DNA from: Membranipora membranacea
Lineage: Eukaryota > Bryozoa > Gymnolaemata > Cheilostomatida > Membraniporidae
Direction of reading: 5' to 3'
DNA length: 64,000 nt
Assembly: GCA_914767715.1 (NCBI GenBank)
Contig: OU612072.1
Location: forward strand, 806,001 to 870,000
Within the stretch, counting starts at the first letter, position 1. The number at the start of each line of letters is the position of its first letter. The notes beneath the pieces were generated by a model. The model saw only the letters and a list, made by a program, of their open reading frames with translations. It made no database searches and was not told the origin of the DNA. The position numbers were made by a program, and so were the translations under genes. Below are positions 1 to 11,805 of the stretch, in pieces.

Positions 1-174
1 GACCTAATAAGACATTGACTCAATGATTGATCAAGAAGAATTGGCATCTCACAATCTCCCATGTAAGTAGTTTGAAATAGTTCCAGGGTCATGGCAGGTA
101 TGGTAGTGGTGTAAGTGCCTATCACAAAGCCAATCTTTGATAATACAGTCATTACCCAAAACAGGTTTAACCCG

Positions 175-289
175 AGTTAGTGAGTTAGCATGTTAATTAA
201 TGCGCATTAGCGAGTTAGCGAGTTAGCATGTTAACTAATGCGCATTAGCGACTTAGCGAGTTAGCATGTTAATTAATGCGCATTAATAA
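175..289. repeat. Short tandem repeat, ~38-49 bp unit
   Basis: About 2.5 imperfect copies of a unit made of GAGTTAGC blocks followed by ATGTTAATTAATGCGCATTA. A 78-codon ORF starts in the last copy, but nothing in it resembles a protein. The rest of positions 1-900 shows no gene I can support. Confidence 0.7.
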
Positions 290-1999
290 AGGTGCTACGG
301 GCCGCCATATAATAGCAGATTGCACCTTCTGCCTGGGGAAAAAGACAAAATATAATTCGGATGAATATTCAGCCAGAATTCTTGCGAAACATTTCTTCCA
401 TCAGGTACTCAACCTCAGCTTAAAGAGAATACCACATAGCAGTTTCCTGTTCCTGTTATTATTTAGCCTGTGCTCTATAATTATTACAGCAAAGTCTTGG
501 AACCTCCCCTAAACTGAAGTGTTTCCCAGCTTAGAGTCAGCAACTACTTTGAGTTTTGTATCGCGTAATACACAAAGCTGATGCTGCCCAGCATATTATT
601 TGCTACCCATTAATGCATTGCTGCGAAACCTTGGTTGTCCTTTACGTGAGTTTACTATATAAACAAGAGTTCCTAGGTGATAGTAATACAACATTCCTGA
701 CAAACAATGACAATAAATTCTGCGTTTTTTTTATCATGCTGGTTTTTCATATAAATGCTTAGCTAAACATTTATAATACAACTTCTTTTATTTTAAATCC
801 TCATGGCCTATTCATTGTGCTTTTCTTCTAGAGGAAGGCACTTGACACATTCATCCGATGACTTTGACTTCATATTTGTAGCGATGATACAATATCAAGA
901 ATATGTAATTTATATTTACACAGTACCACCAAGGAACCTTATGATCTCTTTAGATAAGGACCCTGTAGTGGAGAATGAGACTATCACTGTCAGCTGTCAG
1001 TCAGACTCTCCTAAAAGTTCCTACATATATGGTAACTATACACAAACCAACACTCAGAACAACTATCATTGTTTTCTTTCCTATAACTTAAAGTCCGATC
1101 AACACCACATTAATATATTGTTTGGCAGACAGGGTAATAGCCACTTTTTTAGATGCTGCCAACTGATGCAGAATTTGTGAACAAATGAGCATTATAAGTA
1201 ACTTAGTGAAAGGGAGGGGAGATTGGCCGAATTTCTGTTTCCAACCGTCTGTCTGTCTGTCTGTCTGTCCGTCTGTCCTGTATGACAGGGTCCAGGAGAA
1301 TACCTTATAAGTGGTAAATGGGAAATAGAGATGCAATAAATATGTAAGTGCTATTCACAGCAGGTTAGTGTTACCTTTCAGCAAGTAAGACTTTTAAGCG
1401 TGTCTGCATCAAACAATAACCATAGTCCGATGGTCATTATAGAATTAGTGAAAGAATCTGGAGAGGTGATTCCATTACCTGATGGATCACATACTACAAG
1501 CCCTGCGGACAGGGCTGGGTTTACTTAACGCTGCACAGATCAAGAAAATACTGATTGGCCCGTGATATGGTCAAGACAAAGGAAATCAGGCCCAGATGTG
1601 AGTTGATACTCATTTCATATCAGAACTTCCTTCCTACTTAACTTTGGGTTAGCTGACCATTGCTATGGTGGTAATTTGATGATGCTGATTTTGTTATACA
1701 TGACCTTATGCAAGCCAATGTAATTTGTATTTGTGCCACTATTCTAGATATCACTCGTAACTGGGTTCATAAATCATCAAGATTGGAGGACAACAGTCCT
1801 GAATCACCAACTCCACTGATGTGTAATATAGAGGATGATCCAATGCCGTCTTACTCCTGGACATCAGATTTGACAGATATCAGCACTACAGAAACTAGCT
1901 AACATACATTCAGAGAAAACTCTAGAAGGAATGGAGATGTCGAACGAATAACTTGTCAAGGAACAGTTGATGGAGTCGGTGAGTGTCAGCTCTTGTAAT

Positions 2000-3035
2000 T
2001 CGTATTAGTCAACATGATTCTAAACAACAAAACCCTTATTCATATGCTTTAAATGTATTTAAAGTTACCACCAGTGCTGATTATACACATACATACATTC
2101 ACATACCTTTTTTCTTTCTGTTTTCATAATATTTTCTTGAAAATTGCTTTACATTTGACAGCTTTTTTGTGATCAGTTTTTAAGTTGTTTCCCTTCAAAA
2201 CACCTTTTAAGGTGAAAATTGATATGAGACTAATCACGACGAACTCCATTATTTATCACAATTTTCAAACTCAATATTTGCAATTGGTTGAGTTTTATGG
2301 GTATGTGAGCTAAACTTAAAGTCCATGCTATCGCCAAATATTATACATAATTCAATGACCTAACATCATCCACAATTAAATGTCCTATTGCCTGAATGAT
2401 AGTGATCCACATAGTGCCCTGTTGAGGTTTATTTTTAACCTGAAATATCAGATATCACTCAGTGAATTATACTTCTCAGTCCATAAATGACCCTTAGGAG
2501 TTGTCTTTCCAACTTAGTTTAATTTCCTACATCAAAGTTAGCCTCTCTCGTTCACAACTTGTTCTGTGTGAACTTTAGAGTTCATTAACATGATAGTTGA
2601 GGGTGGACAGTGTCCACCAATCAATTCTTCAACAAACAAATTTATTATCTTGAACAAAAAAGTAAACGGTGATGTCCCTCAAAAATTCACTATTGGCTGG
2701 AAGTGAACGCTTACTTTTTGCACTAACTATTTAGTCCATCCGGCAGAATTATATTAACAGGAATTATTCAAACTGATTAGTAAGTTGGTTATAATCAATC
2801 ATAATTTAAATGTCTCCAAATATCACTGGTTGTAGAGCAACTTTCCTCGATTGAATAGTATAAAACCTATGCACTTTCCTGAAAGTCAGATATTTGACAA
2901 AGTTCCAAATCCTGAGTTGAATTTGCTGTGGATCCAAACTTTATCCTCATGTGACAGGGATAAACTAGCTCAATATCTTAGGCATATACATGGAAATTAC
3001 AACTATTCTATACATGGATAAACTTAAACATTAAA
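2000..3035. other. Intronic/intergenic sequence, nothing recognised
   Basis: AT-rich sequence between Ig3 and the LINE relic. I see no coding exon, RNA gene or clear repeat here. Confidence 0.5.
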
Positions 3036-3039
3036 AAAG

Positions 3040-3710
3040 TCATTCAAAAATCCTGCGCCAAATGCATCACAGGTACGAACCACTATTCATCAGCCACTGA
3101 AGCCAGAGTTAAACTGCGCTGGCTACCCATCATGTCCCGATCAAAATTCAAGTTATCAATCATGGCTCATAAAAACATCCATCATACCAATCTCATCCCT
3201 TCCTACATTTCTCAATCTTTCACAACTTTTCAGCATGCCCGAACCACTCGTTTCAACTGAGCCAACACTCTTGTGAGCAATTTTAAATGTAGGCTAACAA
3301 CAGTGGGTGCTCGATCCGTTAATTCCACTTTACCATATGTATGGAACTCCCTACCATCTTACCTCCTCATTTAAATCACAGTTAAAAACCTATCTCTTCC
3401 GGGACGTATATACTTCATATATGTAGGTTTAATAGTGGATTTTTAGGTGCTGGGCAGTTGGCACGTGTAGGTTTTAATTATCTTAATTATCTTATCGCTC
3501 ATCATTTTTTTCTCATCTCATTGATTATTTTAATGAAAACAAAATTTTAATCAATTTTATTTATATTACCAGCAGGCTTTTTTCATAGTATATGTTTCTA
3601 TTTTAACCTTTGATCACATGTACAACGCTTAGAAATCATTGTTTCTAAACAATTTTATTAAGCGTTACATAAATAAACTTTATTATTATTATTGTTATTG
3701 TTAAACATTG
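3040..3710 (+). mobile_element. 3' end of a CR1/L2-like LINE (RT C-terminus relic)
   Basis: Translated on the plus strand, 3054-3200 reads like the C-terminal part of a non-LTR retrotransposon ORF2: KLRWLPIMSRSKFK, then HKNIHHTNLIPSYIS, later VWNSLPSYL and TVKNLSLPGR. These match the family pattern LHWLPV..R..FK, P.YL, WN.LP..L and FK..LK..LF. Stops and frameshifts interrupt it, so it is dead. It ends at about 3690 with an AATAAACTT plus TTATTATT-type microsatellite tail, typical of CR1/L2-type LINE ends. The insertion lies in an intron of the broken Ig gene. Confidence 0.75.
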
Positions 3711-3916
3711 AAATAAGATGGGAAACAAATTTAGGACCAATTGTGCCTAAGACTTATTTTCACTTTTGATTTTTCCTGTTGATTTTTCTGCTGAATTACT
3801 GAATTTGAATCAGCACCATTTATAATTCATTTCATGAACACAATATTACGTAAGATGTAGTATGAACAATTTGGAATCTTTGGTATTAACAGTATTAAGC
3901 TCCCTGTAGAGGATTA

Positions 3917-4497
3917 ACTATCACATACTGCTGTTTCACGGTTTTAGGTAGGTTATACTACACTTCTTACTATCACATACTGCTGTTTCACGTTTTTAGA
4001 CAGGTTATCCTACACTTCTTACTATCACATACTGCTGTTTCACGTTTTTAGGTAGGGTATCCTACACTTCTTACTATCACATACTGCTGTTTCACGTTTT
4101 TAGGTATGTTATCCTACACTTCTTACTATCACATACTGCTGTTTCACGTTTTTAGGTAGGTTATCCTACACTTCTTACTATCACATACTGCTGTGTCAGG
4201 TTTTTAGGTAGGTTATCCTACACTTCTTACTATCACATACTGCTGTTTCACGTTTTTAGGTAGGTTATCCTACACTTCTTACTATCACATACTGCTGTTT
4301 CACGTTTTTAGGTAGATTATCCTACACTTCTTACTGTCACATACTGCTGTCTCACGTTTTTAGGTAGGTTATCCTACACTTCTTACTATCACATACTGCT
4401 GTGTCAGGTTTTTAGGTAGATTATCCTACACTTCTTACTGTCACATACTGCTGTGTCATGTTTTTAGGTAGGTTATCCTACACTTCTTACTATCACA
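3917..4497. repeat. Minisatellite, 52-bp unit, 11 copies
   Basis: A highly regular 52-bp tandem repeat starting ACTATCACATACTGCTGTTT. Copies begin every 52 bases at 3917, 3969, 4021 and so on to 4437, with a partial copy at 4489. Copies differ by a few substitutions and share GTTTTTAGGTAGGTTATCC. It sits in the intron before the membrane exon of the broken Ig gene. Confidence 0.95.
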
Positions 4498-5939
4498 TCT
4501 GTGAAGAGAATATAACGTCAACAAGTAAATAGATATCCAACACGGTTAAATAGTAAATCGTCATAAAAAGACTTGGCACATATCAAAGAGTATAATTTCA
4601 ACACATTGGCAGACACTTTGTTTAATTTGTTTCACTTAAATGATATCGTACTTGAAAAGGCAGATGTATTTATTGGATAGTATCTGTTTTATGTACGAAG
4701 CACTCTGTAGCTCCATGTAATCAGCGATAATTCCATTATCCCTGATGATATTTAACTCTTCCTTTAAGCTTCCTAAGAGTAATTCAACATGATCACAATC
4801 AATAAATCACAAACATACATTTCTCTGCCATCTGTGGTCCTTCTTATACCTTCAATTTCTGTTGCAATATTTGAGCTTCAATGACGATAGCAAACAACAG
4901 TAAAAAATTAAACTAAATTGATGCAGTTAAATGTTATTTTTCAATCATCGTCTCTTTTTTATTATAGGGCTAAGCCCATTATCTATTACATGGCATATCA
5001 AATGGGATGACCTGTCTTTGTTATTATTGGTGTCTGGTACTGGCAAAAACAAAAAGGTGAAAGATGTTGGTTTAGTTTTTTCTCATTCAATCAGCACCCA
5101 CTTCGTCTATTGCTTACTTTCCCCTTGCGTTCAACTCAACGCTTCTCTTCAAATCCTCTAGCCAACAACTAACATCAGTGAACCATAAATTTTGATTTAA
5201 CTAAATAGTAGATTTGGGGTTCATCACAGTTAATATCTATGCAAAGTGAACATCCATAATATGCCTCTGACATACTTGTTGCATGTCAACAAAACACAAA
5301 ATCCAAATCACAATATATTGTTGCAGGTGTAAACAATTTATCTGCTGCTGACATTTTCGATGCACAACATCATAATGCCATATTATATGATATTTTGTAG
5401 GCCAACAGAACCATCAAATGAGTAAGTACAGTTTGATTTTTCAGAGGACTGTTTCTAACAATTCGCTGACAAAGTTGAGAATATACAAGTGCTGCTTCCA
5501 TCGATTAATACTTTTGTTACTTTGTTGTGTTGATATCAATCTGAATAAAATTTCAAATGTATATGATTGGTCTTATTTACAATAAAACAATAAATTAGCG
5601 CTGGCATACAGTTATAAAATTCAGCGGCTGATTAACATTGTCATAAATCATAATAGCAATTAGCCTTACTTAACAAACAGTCATTATTGCTAGCAATAGA
5701 GGTGTGTATAGAATTGAAGATATGAGCATATTTTAGGGGAGAGGATGAATCAAAATGTTGACTATTTTCTGTTGCTTGCAGAACCAGCTAATGTCCCCCA
5801 TCAGCCTGAAAGAAAGCATCACCGTCGTCACAAACGGCGAACGACAAGGAGTGTTGTACCTACAGGAGATCCATCATCCGCACAACCACCCAAGACCACC
5901 AAAGCTCTTGGAATACCTCTTACCGGTCACGCATAGATG

Positions 5940-7030
5940 ATGTCAGAGTGGGCTTAAGGGATGAGATACTGATGAAGAACAGATAAATTTCTTGTGTCAT
6001 CATCAAACAATTAAACATTAGCATCAATAAGTTTTATTAATTTTGTGAGCCAAGATAATTTTTTTACAAGGTTTGTGAGTTATCATTTCCCAAAACACCC
6101 AAACAAATGTAACCTTAACTAGCAATCGGCTTAATTGTCACTTCTCACTTGTCATTTATTAGTCAATCAACATAGGCAATGTAGCTCTCACTAAGTTGAC
6201 AAAAATACAAGCTTAAACTGCATATAAAGGACTTCAACGTTTTATTGAAACATTTCGCTTTAACTCTAAGGCTTTCCCCTTGACATCTAACTTAATTCCA
6301 GGTTATACATGAGACAATTGAAGTAATATATTCAATACCTTTCAGAAACATTACCAATAATGTACCATTATATCATAACCTGCAAATATCTTACTGTGAT
6401 TTGATGCGCTGTTGCACTTTCAAAATGAGTACAGAAAAAAGTGTCACACATTGTCATACATTGCTTATACCTTGAAGAAACTTTCTCTGACTTTTGAGTA
6501 TCTTATAATCTGAGTACTACCATCAACACAGGGACATTCTTTGAGTACGAAATGCTATTTATTGTTACATGACTATGTCCCGGCGCAGAATTCATAAAGG
6601 AATTCAGGTATTTCAAAAACAGTAAATCATGAAGTATGTATATGTTGTTAACTTGCGGCCCAGCACAGCCACTTAACTGAAGGACCAAACGACTTTTAAA
6701 GCAAGGTGAGTAAATTTTCAATTTTCCCTAGAATGAAGTTACTAAATATTATCTATTGTAAAAGATGGCGAATAGTTCATCATTTTGTAGATATCATAAA
6801 TTTATATTGATATACACATATCGCATATCACACATACACTATTGAGAATGTCTCCCTCCAGCAAAACATCTCCCTCTATTCAATTTCCTCGTTCTTCTCT
6901 GACGAGAAATGTTTTTTTAGTAAGAATTGCAGTGCTCAAAGTGTCATCTCACATGCCAGAAAAATAAACAACCTACCTCAATAGTTGTATAATTATTAAC
7001 TTAACTGTCCTTTTAGACTTTACTAAGCAG
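5940..7030. other. Spacer between the two Ig gene copies
   Basis: No gene seen. This should hold the 3' end of the first copy and the promoter of the second. I could not identify a convincing promoter motif. Confidence 0.4.
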
Positions 7031-7037
7031 GCAAAAT

Positions 7038-9658
7038 ATGGTAGCATGTATTTGGTCATTGAGGTGGGCGGCAGTGATATGCACTTCGGTAATGACTCTA
7101 CTGCAATCGTCAGCTACAGGTGAGTTACAATTTTCCCTACAGATACTACATTTATGATAAAATATCTTAATCAACTAGGATGAGAAATATACACCTGAGG
7201 GTGCTTAAGGCTGGAATCATCAGTCGTGAAAACTCTTCCAAGCATGCGAACTAACAAATCTCGCTCCTGGCAGTAGAGCTCCCTGACTGATTGCACCATC
7301 CCACCATTCCCAATCTAGAATGGGTTGATGGTGTTGTCTAGTCAGAAATTACTAGTCATAAGTTTGATATATCCCGCATCAATTTTTAACAGCTCTTCCA
7401 TCCCTCTGAAACTTGTTCATCATCCAGAACTTTTATGATCACAAATGATATTGACACTATAAATGATGTTTCACATTCTTGATGCAGGAAATGAGATGAA
7501 ATTTTAGAGGTGCTTACTCTAAATAGTGCCACAACTACTGGTGAAAGCTTTTATCTCGGAGAACCACTCACAATAACATGTCAAACCTCAGAGATTCCTG
7601 CTGGGAAACCATATACTTTGTATATCAAAGTAGGGACAGAAACAGTACAATGTTTTCGTCTAGCTGGTACTTGGAGTTTCAGTAAATATTTGCTGGTTCT
7701 CATCGACCCACCTGTTGTTGGGGATGATCAGTGCAACTTACCAAAGCATGATAACACAATGACAATCAAACTAGAAATCACCCAGCAGCTTTCTTCTCAA
7801 CCGATAACATGTCTCAGTGCAAAATATGAGACACCAACCTCTCCAATTGAGGTCAAACCTATATTAAGTGAGTGAGTGAAATAATATCATCAAATGTAGC
7901 ATATTAATCACCAGAGCTGCAAGGACTGCCCCCAAACAAGATTGGTGTCAGTTCACTGTAGAAGAAAATGTTGAATCTCAGTGTCTGCAAACAATTAGGT
8001 AACAATGCCGAGATTTAGGCCTTATTTTTTTACCATCAAACTATATGAATATCAATGGGCAAACATTTTCCCAGTAATTATATTTCATTTATACAGTACC
8101 ACCGAGGAATCTCATGATATCAGTAGATAAGGACCCTGTAGTGGAGAACGAAACTATCACTGTCAGCTGTCAGTCAGACTCTCCTAAAAGCTCTTACTTA
8201 TATGGTAGCTTTAAATTACATTACAGACACTACTGCAGGTTTATACAACATGTTACCCATCAACTTGTCAGAAATCATCAGAAATTGCGATGCATTTATT
8301 TGTAACACATAATATAACGGAAAAACCTTACCAAGAGAACTGTACACTGTGGAAGATGTTATATAAGAATCTACAGACAGTCGATGACTTATATATATGA
8401 GAATTAGTATTGGCCACAATTCATTATTATTTTGATGTCTAACACAGCATTGATCAAAGAATCTGGAGGAATGATGTCATTACCTGGTGGATCATACACT
8501 ACAAGCCCAGCAGACAGAGATGGTTTTACTGTACGCTGTACAGAACGAGGACATAGTGACTGGCCCCACAAAGATGATTTGGTTAAGACAAAAGAAATCA
8601 GACCTCAATGTAAGTCCCATTAAGCTTGGTTACATGTGCATGGAAAAGCTTAGCTAAAGCTGTCTCAATTATTCATGACCTAAAGCTGGAATTCTCAAAT
8701 TTATGCCTAGAAACGATGGAAATCTTTTTATTAGTTTAACTGGTATTCCTGCTTCGATTTCAGATATCACCCGCAACTGGGATCATACAGAATCAAGATC
8801 TGTAGATAATAACCCCGAATCTCCAACTCCACTGAAATGCGATATAGAGGGTTATCCTACACCCACTTACTCCTGGAGATCTAGTTTAACAGATATCACC
8901 TCAACAAAGACAAGCACGCTAACTTTCAGCAATATCTCTAGAAATAAAGGAGATGAAGAAGAAATTAGATGTATTGGAACAGTTCAAGTAGGTGGTGAGT
9001 TAAATTTACAAAACTAATAATCTGAATTTTCTCCTTTCAGCTTATTGATTCAACTCTTCTGTAACTTTGTTATAGCTTTATTGTCACAAATTGATATCAA
9101 GATAGCCTGAGACGTGTATGGTAATCCTTTATCAGAACCTCATCTTGACTTGACAGCCAAAGTTTGTTTAGTTTGATATGCATCATAGTTATCATTGATT
9201 GGTATTTTGAGCTATTGTGAGAAATGGCCAATTTTCTTGTCTAAATAACTTTATTTATTTTCTCCACCTGTGGTAGGACTGACCAACAGGGAATTTTGTT
9301 TTTAATCAGAAAATCTTAGTTATATTTTGGGAATTAGTTATCAATAGATTTGGGAATGGGTTTTCAAACCAGTTGTGAAATATAAAAATGTGGTTTAATT
9401 TGTCTCGAATTTGAAATACGCAATTCAATGTTATCACCTATTATTGAACCCCAGTTGATGCAGGTAGGCTGGTAATTTTCAATATCTCTTTTTTCCTCTC
9501 TTTTAGGTTTAAGTCCATTATCTATTACCTGGCATATCATATGGAAAGACACCAGATTAACTAACACTAATCCACCAATTGGAGCAGTTATAGGGGGAGC
9601 TTTGGGAGGAGTAGCTCTGCTTCTCATTGTTATCATTGGTATCTGGTATTGGAAATAA
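7038..9658 (+). CDS. Ig-superfamily single-pass membrane protein, 364 aa, 6 exons
   Basis: Exons: 7038-7119, 7508-7867, 8097-8204, 8448-8609, 8764-8994 and 9507-9658. All introns are GT-AG and phase 1, and the spliced frame is open throughout. Exon 1 encodes a signal peptide (residues 1-27, starting MVACIWSLRW). Residues 28-147 form a first Ig-like domain with paired cysteines (TITCQTSE, PITCLSAKYE). Residues 148-237 form a second, split over two exons (VSCQSDSP, FTVRCTE). Residues 238-314 form a third (LKCDIEGYPTPTYSW, IRCIG). Residues 339-363 are a membrane helix with small-residue motifs (GAVIGGALGGVALLL). The TAA comes one codon after the helix. The broken upstream copy continues into a basic tail at this point, so this copy has probably lost its tail; a remnant tail exon lies at 9873-9893. 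The likely role is cell-surface recognition or adhesion; no ligand can be inferred. Symmetric phase-1 exons are typical of shuffled Ig domains. Confidence 0.82.
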
Positions 9659-9872
9659 CAGAAAGGTAAAATATATATTATTTTTATTATTGTTCATCCA
9701 TGCTAAATAACTGACACCAATGGATCTGAGATTTTGATAGTAGATTTCCTGTATATATATATATATTTTTGTGACAAACATGTGTTAACTGTTACTGCTG
9801 CAAACATATATTGCAAGCACAAAAAAATGTTCGAGCCCCTTTGTAATAACTTTAGATGTATAATTTGTTGTA

Positions 9873-9893
9873 GGTCAACATAACCATCAGTTG
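9873..9893 (+). pseudogene. Orphaned 21-nt cytoplasmic-tail exon
   Basis: Matches the 21-nt tail exon of the upstream copy (5401-5421), flanked by TTGTAG and GTAAGT. It lies downstream of the stop codon at 9656-9658, so it can only be 3' UTR or unused sequence unless that stop is bypassed. Confidence 0.6.
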
Positions 9894-10111
9894 AGTAAGT
9901 ATATTCAAATTTCACTTTTCTCACCATTTCTTTCAGATCAGCAACAATGTTTTGGTACAGTTCCAAATGAAGTTGTCACTTCAATGATAAGTTGATTTCA
10001 GTTAGGCCACTCCAAACTAATTCCTTGATCTAGATGAACGCCTCACTGCGTTTCATACCCAAGAATTGTCTGACAATTCTGTACAATTCTAGAATTGTCA
10101 TAAAATGACCT

Positions 10112-11805
10112 ATATATCATTACCCAACCAGCAACCATTATTGTGTAATTAACCCTGCCTGCTAAATAAATTACTTTCAATATTGATATTGTATAGCCAT
10201 AGTATAAGCCTTTACAGTCCTAGTCAATATCATACAATCGGATATGCTGTACTAATGAATAGATATTGCTGTACAAGGTAGCATCATAATCTATATTGCG
10301 GGAGGCCCAGGTTCAGATCAGAACTTTGCTACTAATAAAAATGTACAACATTGCTCCCCAGGTGAGCGAGGAATTACTTTGTATCAACTGTCCTACATGC
10401 CTAAGTGGAGAGAAGTGATATGTGAATAAGGCCATATTATCCACAGAACCACTGACTACTGAAAATATCCTGACTGATGCTAAAAAAACTCAAACTTGGT
10501 GTCACGGCAAGTAGTATGAGTACTGATTATTGCCATAGTCTAAACTACGCTTCTTGTGATTATTGAGATTGAATGGCTTTCAGCTATTTCTATTTGTTGG
10601 CCAAAGATGCTCTGAGCATGGAGTTAGCTCTGAATGTTATGGTATGTGGGCTGAGGGAGGCAAAGGTAAATCAACTATCGTAAGCCTTGTATATATTCAT
10701 TACCTGTCTACAAAGGAGCTCTTGATGTTATACTATATAATTCTCAGCCATCACAGTTATACGGTGTACAGGAAGCAATTTTGGCATATTTCTCTCTCAC
10801 TCTTGGATGGTAGTTCCCTAGTAGGTGTTGGCACTAGTACAGATAGTATTAAAATGTTAGACTAGTGGCCTCACCGTTTAAAGTAATAAATTTTATTCTG
10901 TCAGCTTGAGTGCCACAAGCAGGGAGGTTAGCCAATAACAGGCATAATAACATAATTACCTTGATATCCTTGTTGTCAAAATGTTTAATTGTACAATTAA
11001 GTATAATTAACACTGTTTGTTAATCTTTCATACACATTCCATTGCACTTGTAACAAGTCATCATGACACACTTGTGGAATCAGAGAAACAGGAGTCATTG
11101 TAAGCTGACCTAACTTCCTGTCTTTTGCTGCTGATAATGAATGCGGTGAGTTTTAAATTTCGCGAATATTCATTTTTATAATGATGGTTGTTTGGGTGTA
11201 ATTGCAATCATGATCATTCTTTGACGGAAGAGTGAGGGGGCGGGAAGTTGTAACATTTTATGCAAAATACTAGATAATTGTCCAAATTCCATTTGTATAT
11301 TTTTATCAAATTATTTCACCAAACTCTGCTTCAAAGCTCATCATTGTACAGAGTTATTATGCCAAGAATGAGATTGCCTCGCAAAAAACCTTAAATTCTC
11401 TGGCGTCCTTATTCTCCAGTATTTGCAAAAAAAGTTTCATTGATATTCCGCGCTTCTTGGTCAACTTCAAGAGTTGACCCAGCATTATATGATAATCTGT
11501 GTGTTTATCCACAGGGTTGTCCATTTTTAAATCTACTGGTACCTCATAAGTTCTGTGAAGGTCGCCTATGAATGCCAGTGTAAACAAAATTAACATTCTT
11601 ACTGGCTTATCTTGATTATGACTTCATGGGTAAATAACTTGGATACCAACAATACATCCAATTGTGCTTGGCTAAGATCTTAATGTCAATTGAAAGGTAA
11701 ACAATTGGCAAATGACACTGTGAGAATCTTGTTCAAATTCAATAAGCTAATCTCATTGAAAATGATCAGGCAGATTAAACAGTGCATTGTAGCCATTAAA
11801 CAACT
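10112..11805. repeat. Left arm of large inverted repeat (~1.7 kb)
   Basis: The reverse complement of this segment can be followed, with about 10-15% divergence by eye, through 22985-25266. Matching landmarks include TATCATTACCCAACCAGCAA at the outer end, GGTGTTGGCACTAGTACAGA at about 10827, the AATGAGATTGC block near 11366 and the GATCAGGCAGATT block near 11766. It contains no intact gene; the short ORFs at 10563 and 11357 are not conserved as protein between the arms. Confidence 0.85.

Larger units (their letters stand above)
924..5936 (+). pseudogene. Broken Ig-superfamily membrane-protein gene, upstream tandem copy
   Basis: Exons matching the intact gene at 7038-9658 can be found in order. 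They are 924-1031 (first half of Ig2, open), 1443-1597 (second half of Ig2), 1748-1978 (Ig3), 4968-5056 (membrane exon), 5401-5421 (21-nt tail exon) and 5782-5936 (basic cytoplasmic tail ending in TAG). Exon 1443-1597 has an in-frame TAA where the paralog has GTA before the conserved CGCTGC, plus a deletion. Exon 1748-1978 has an in-frame TAA. Exon 4968-5056 has lost roughly 85-90 nt that encode most of the membrane helix and is frameshifted. Splice sites are still good (TACAG/TACC acceptor, GTGAGT donors). No signal-peptide or Ig1 exon was found upstream, so it is either lost or outside the window. The tail is intact and rich in Lys, Arg and His (PERKHHRRHKRRTTR), so this copy shows what the family's cytoplasmic end looks like. 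Confidence 0.75.

Noticed and set aside
276-512. 78-codon plus-strand ORF
   Set aside because: Starts inside a tandem repeat, has no motif and no splice or promoter context.
4931-5161. 76-codon ORF as a separate gene
   Set aside because: It is the frameshifted membrane exon of the broken Ig gene read through into its intron.
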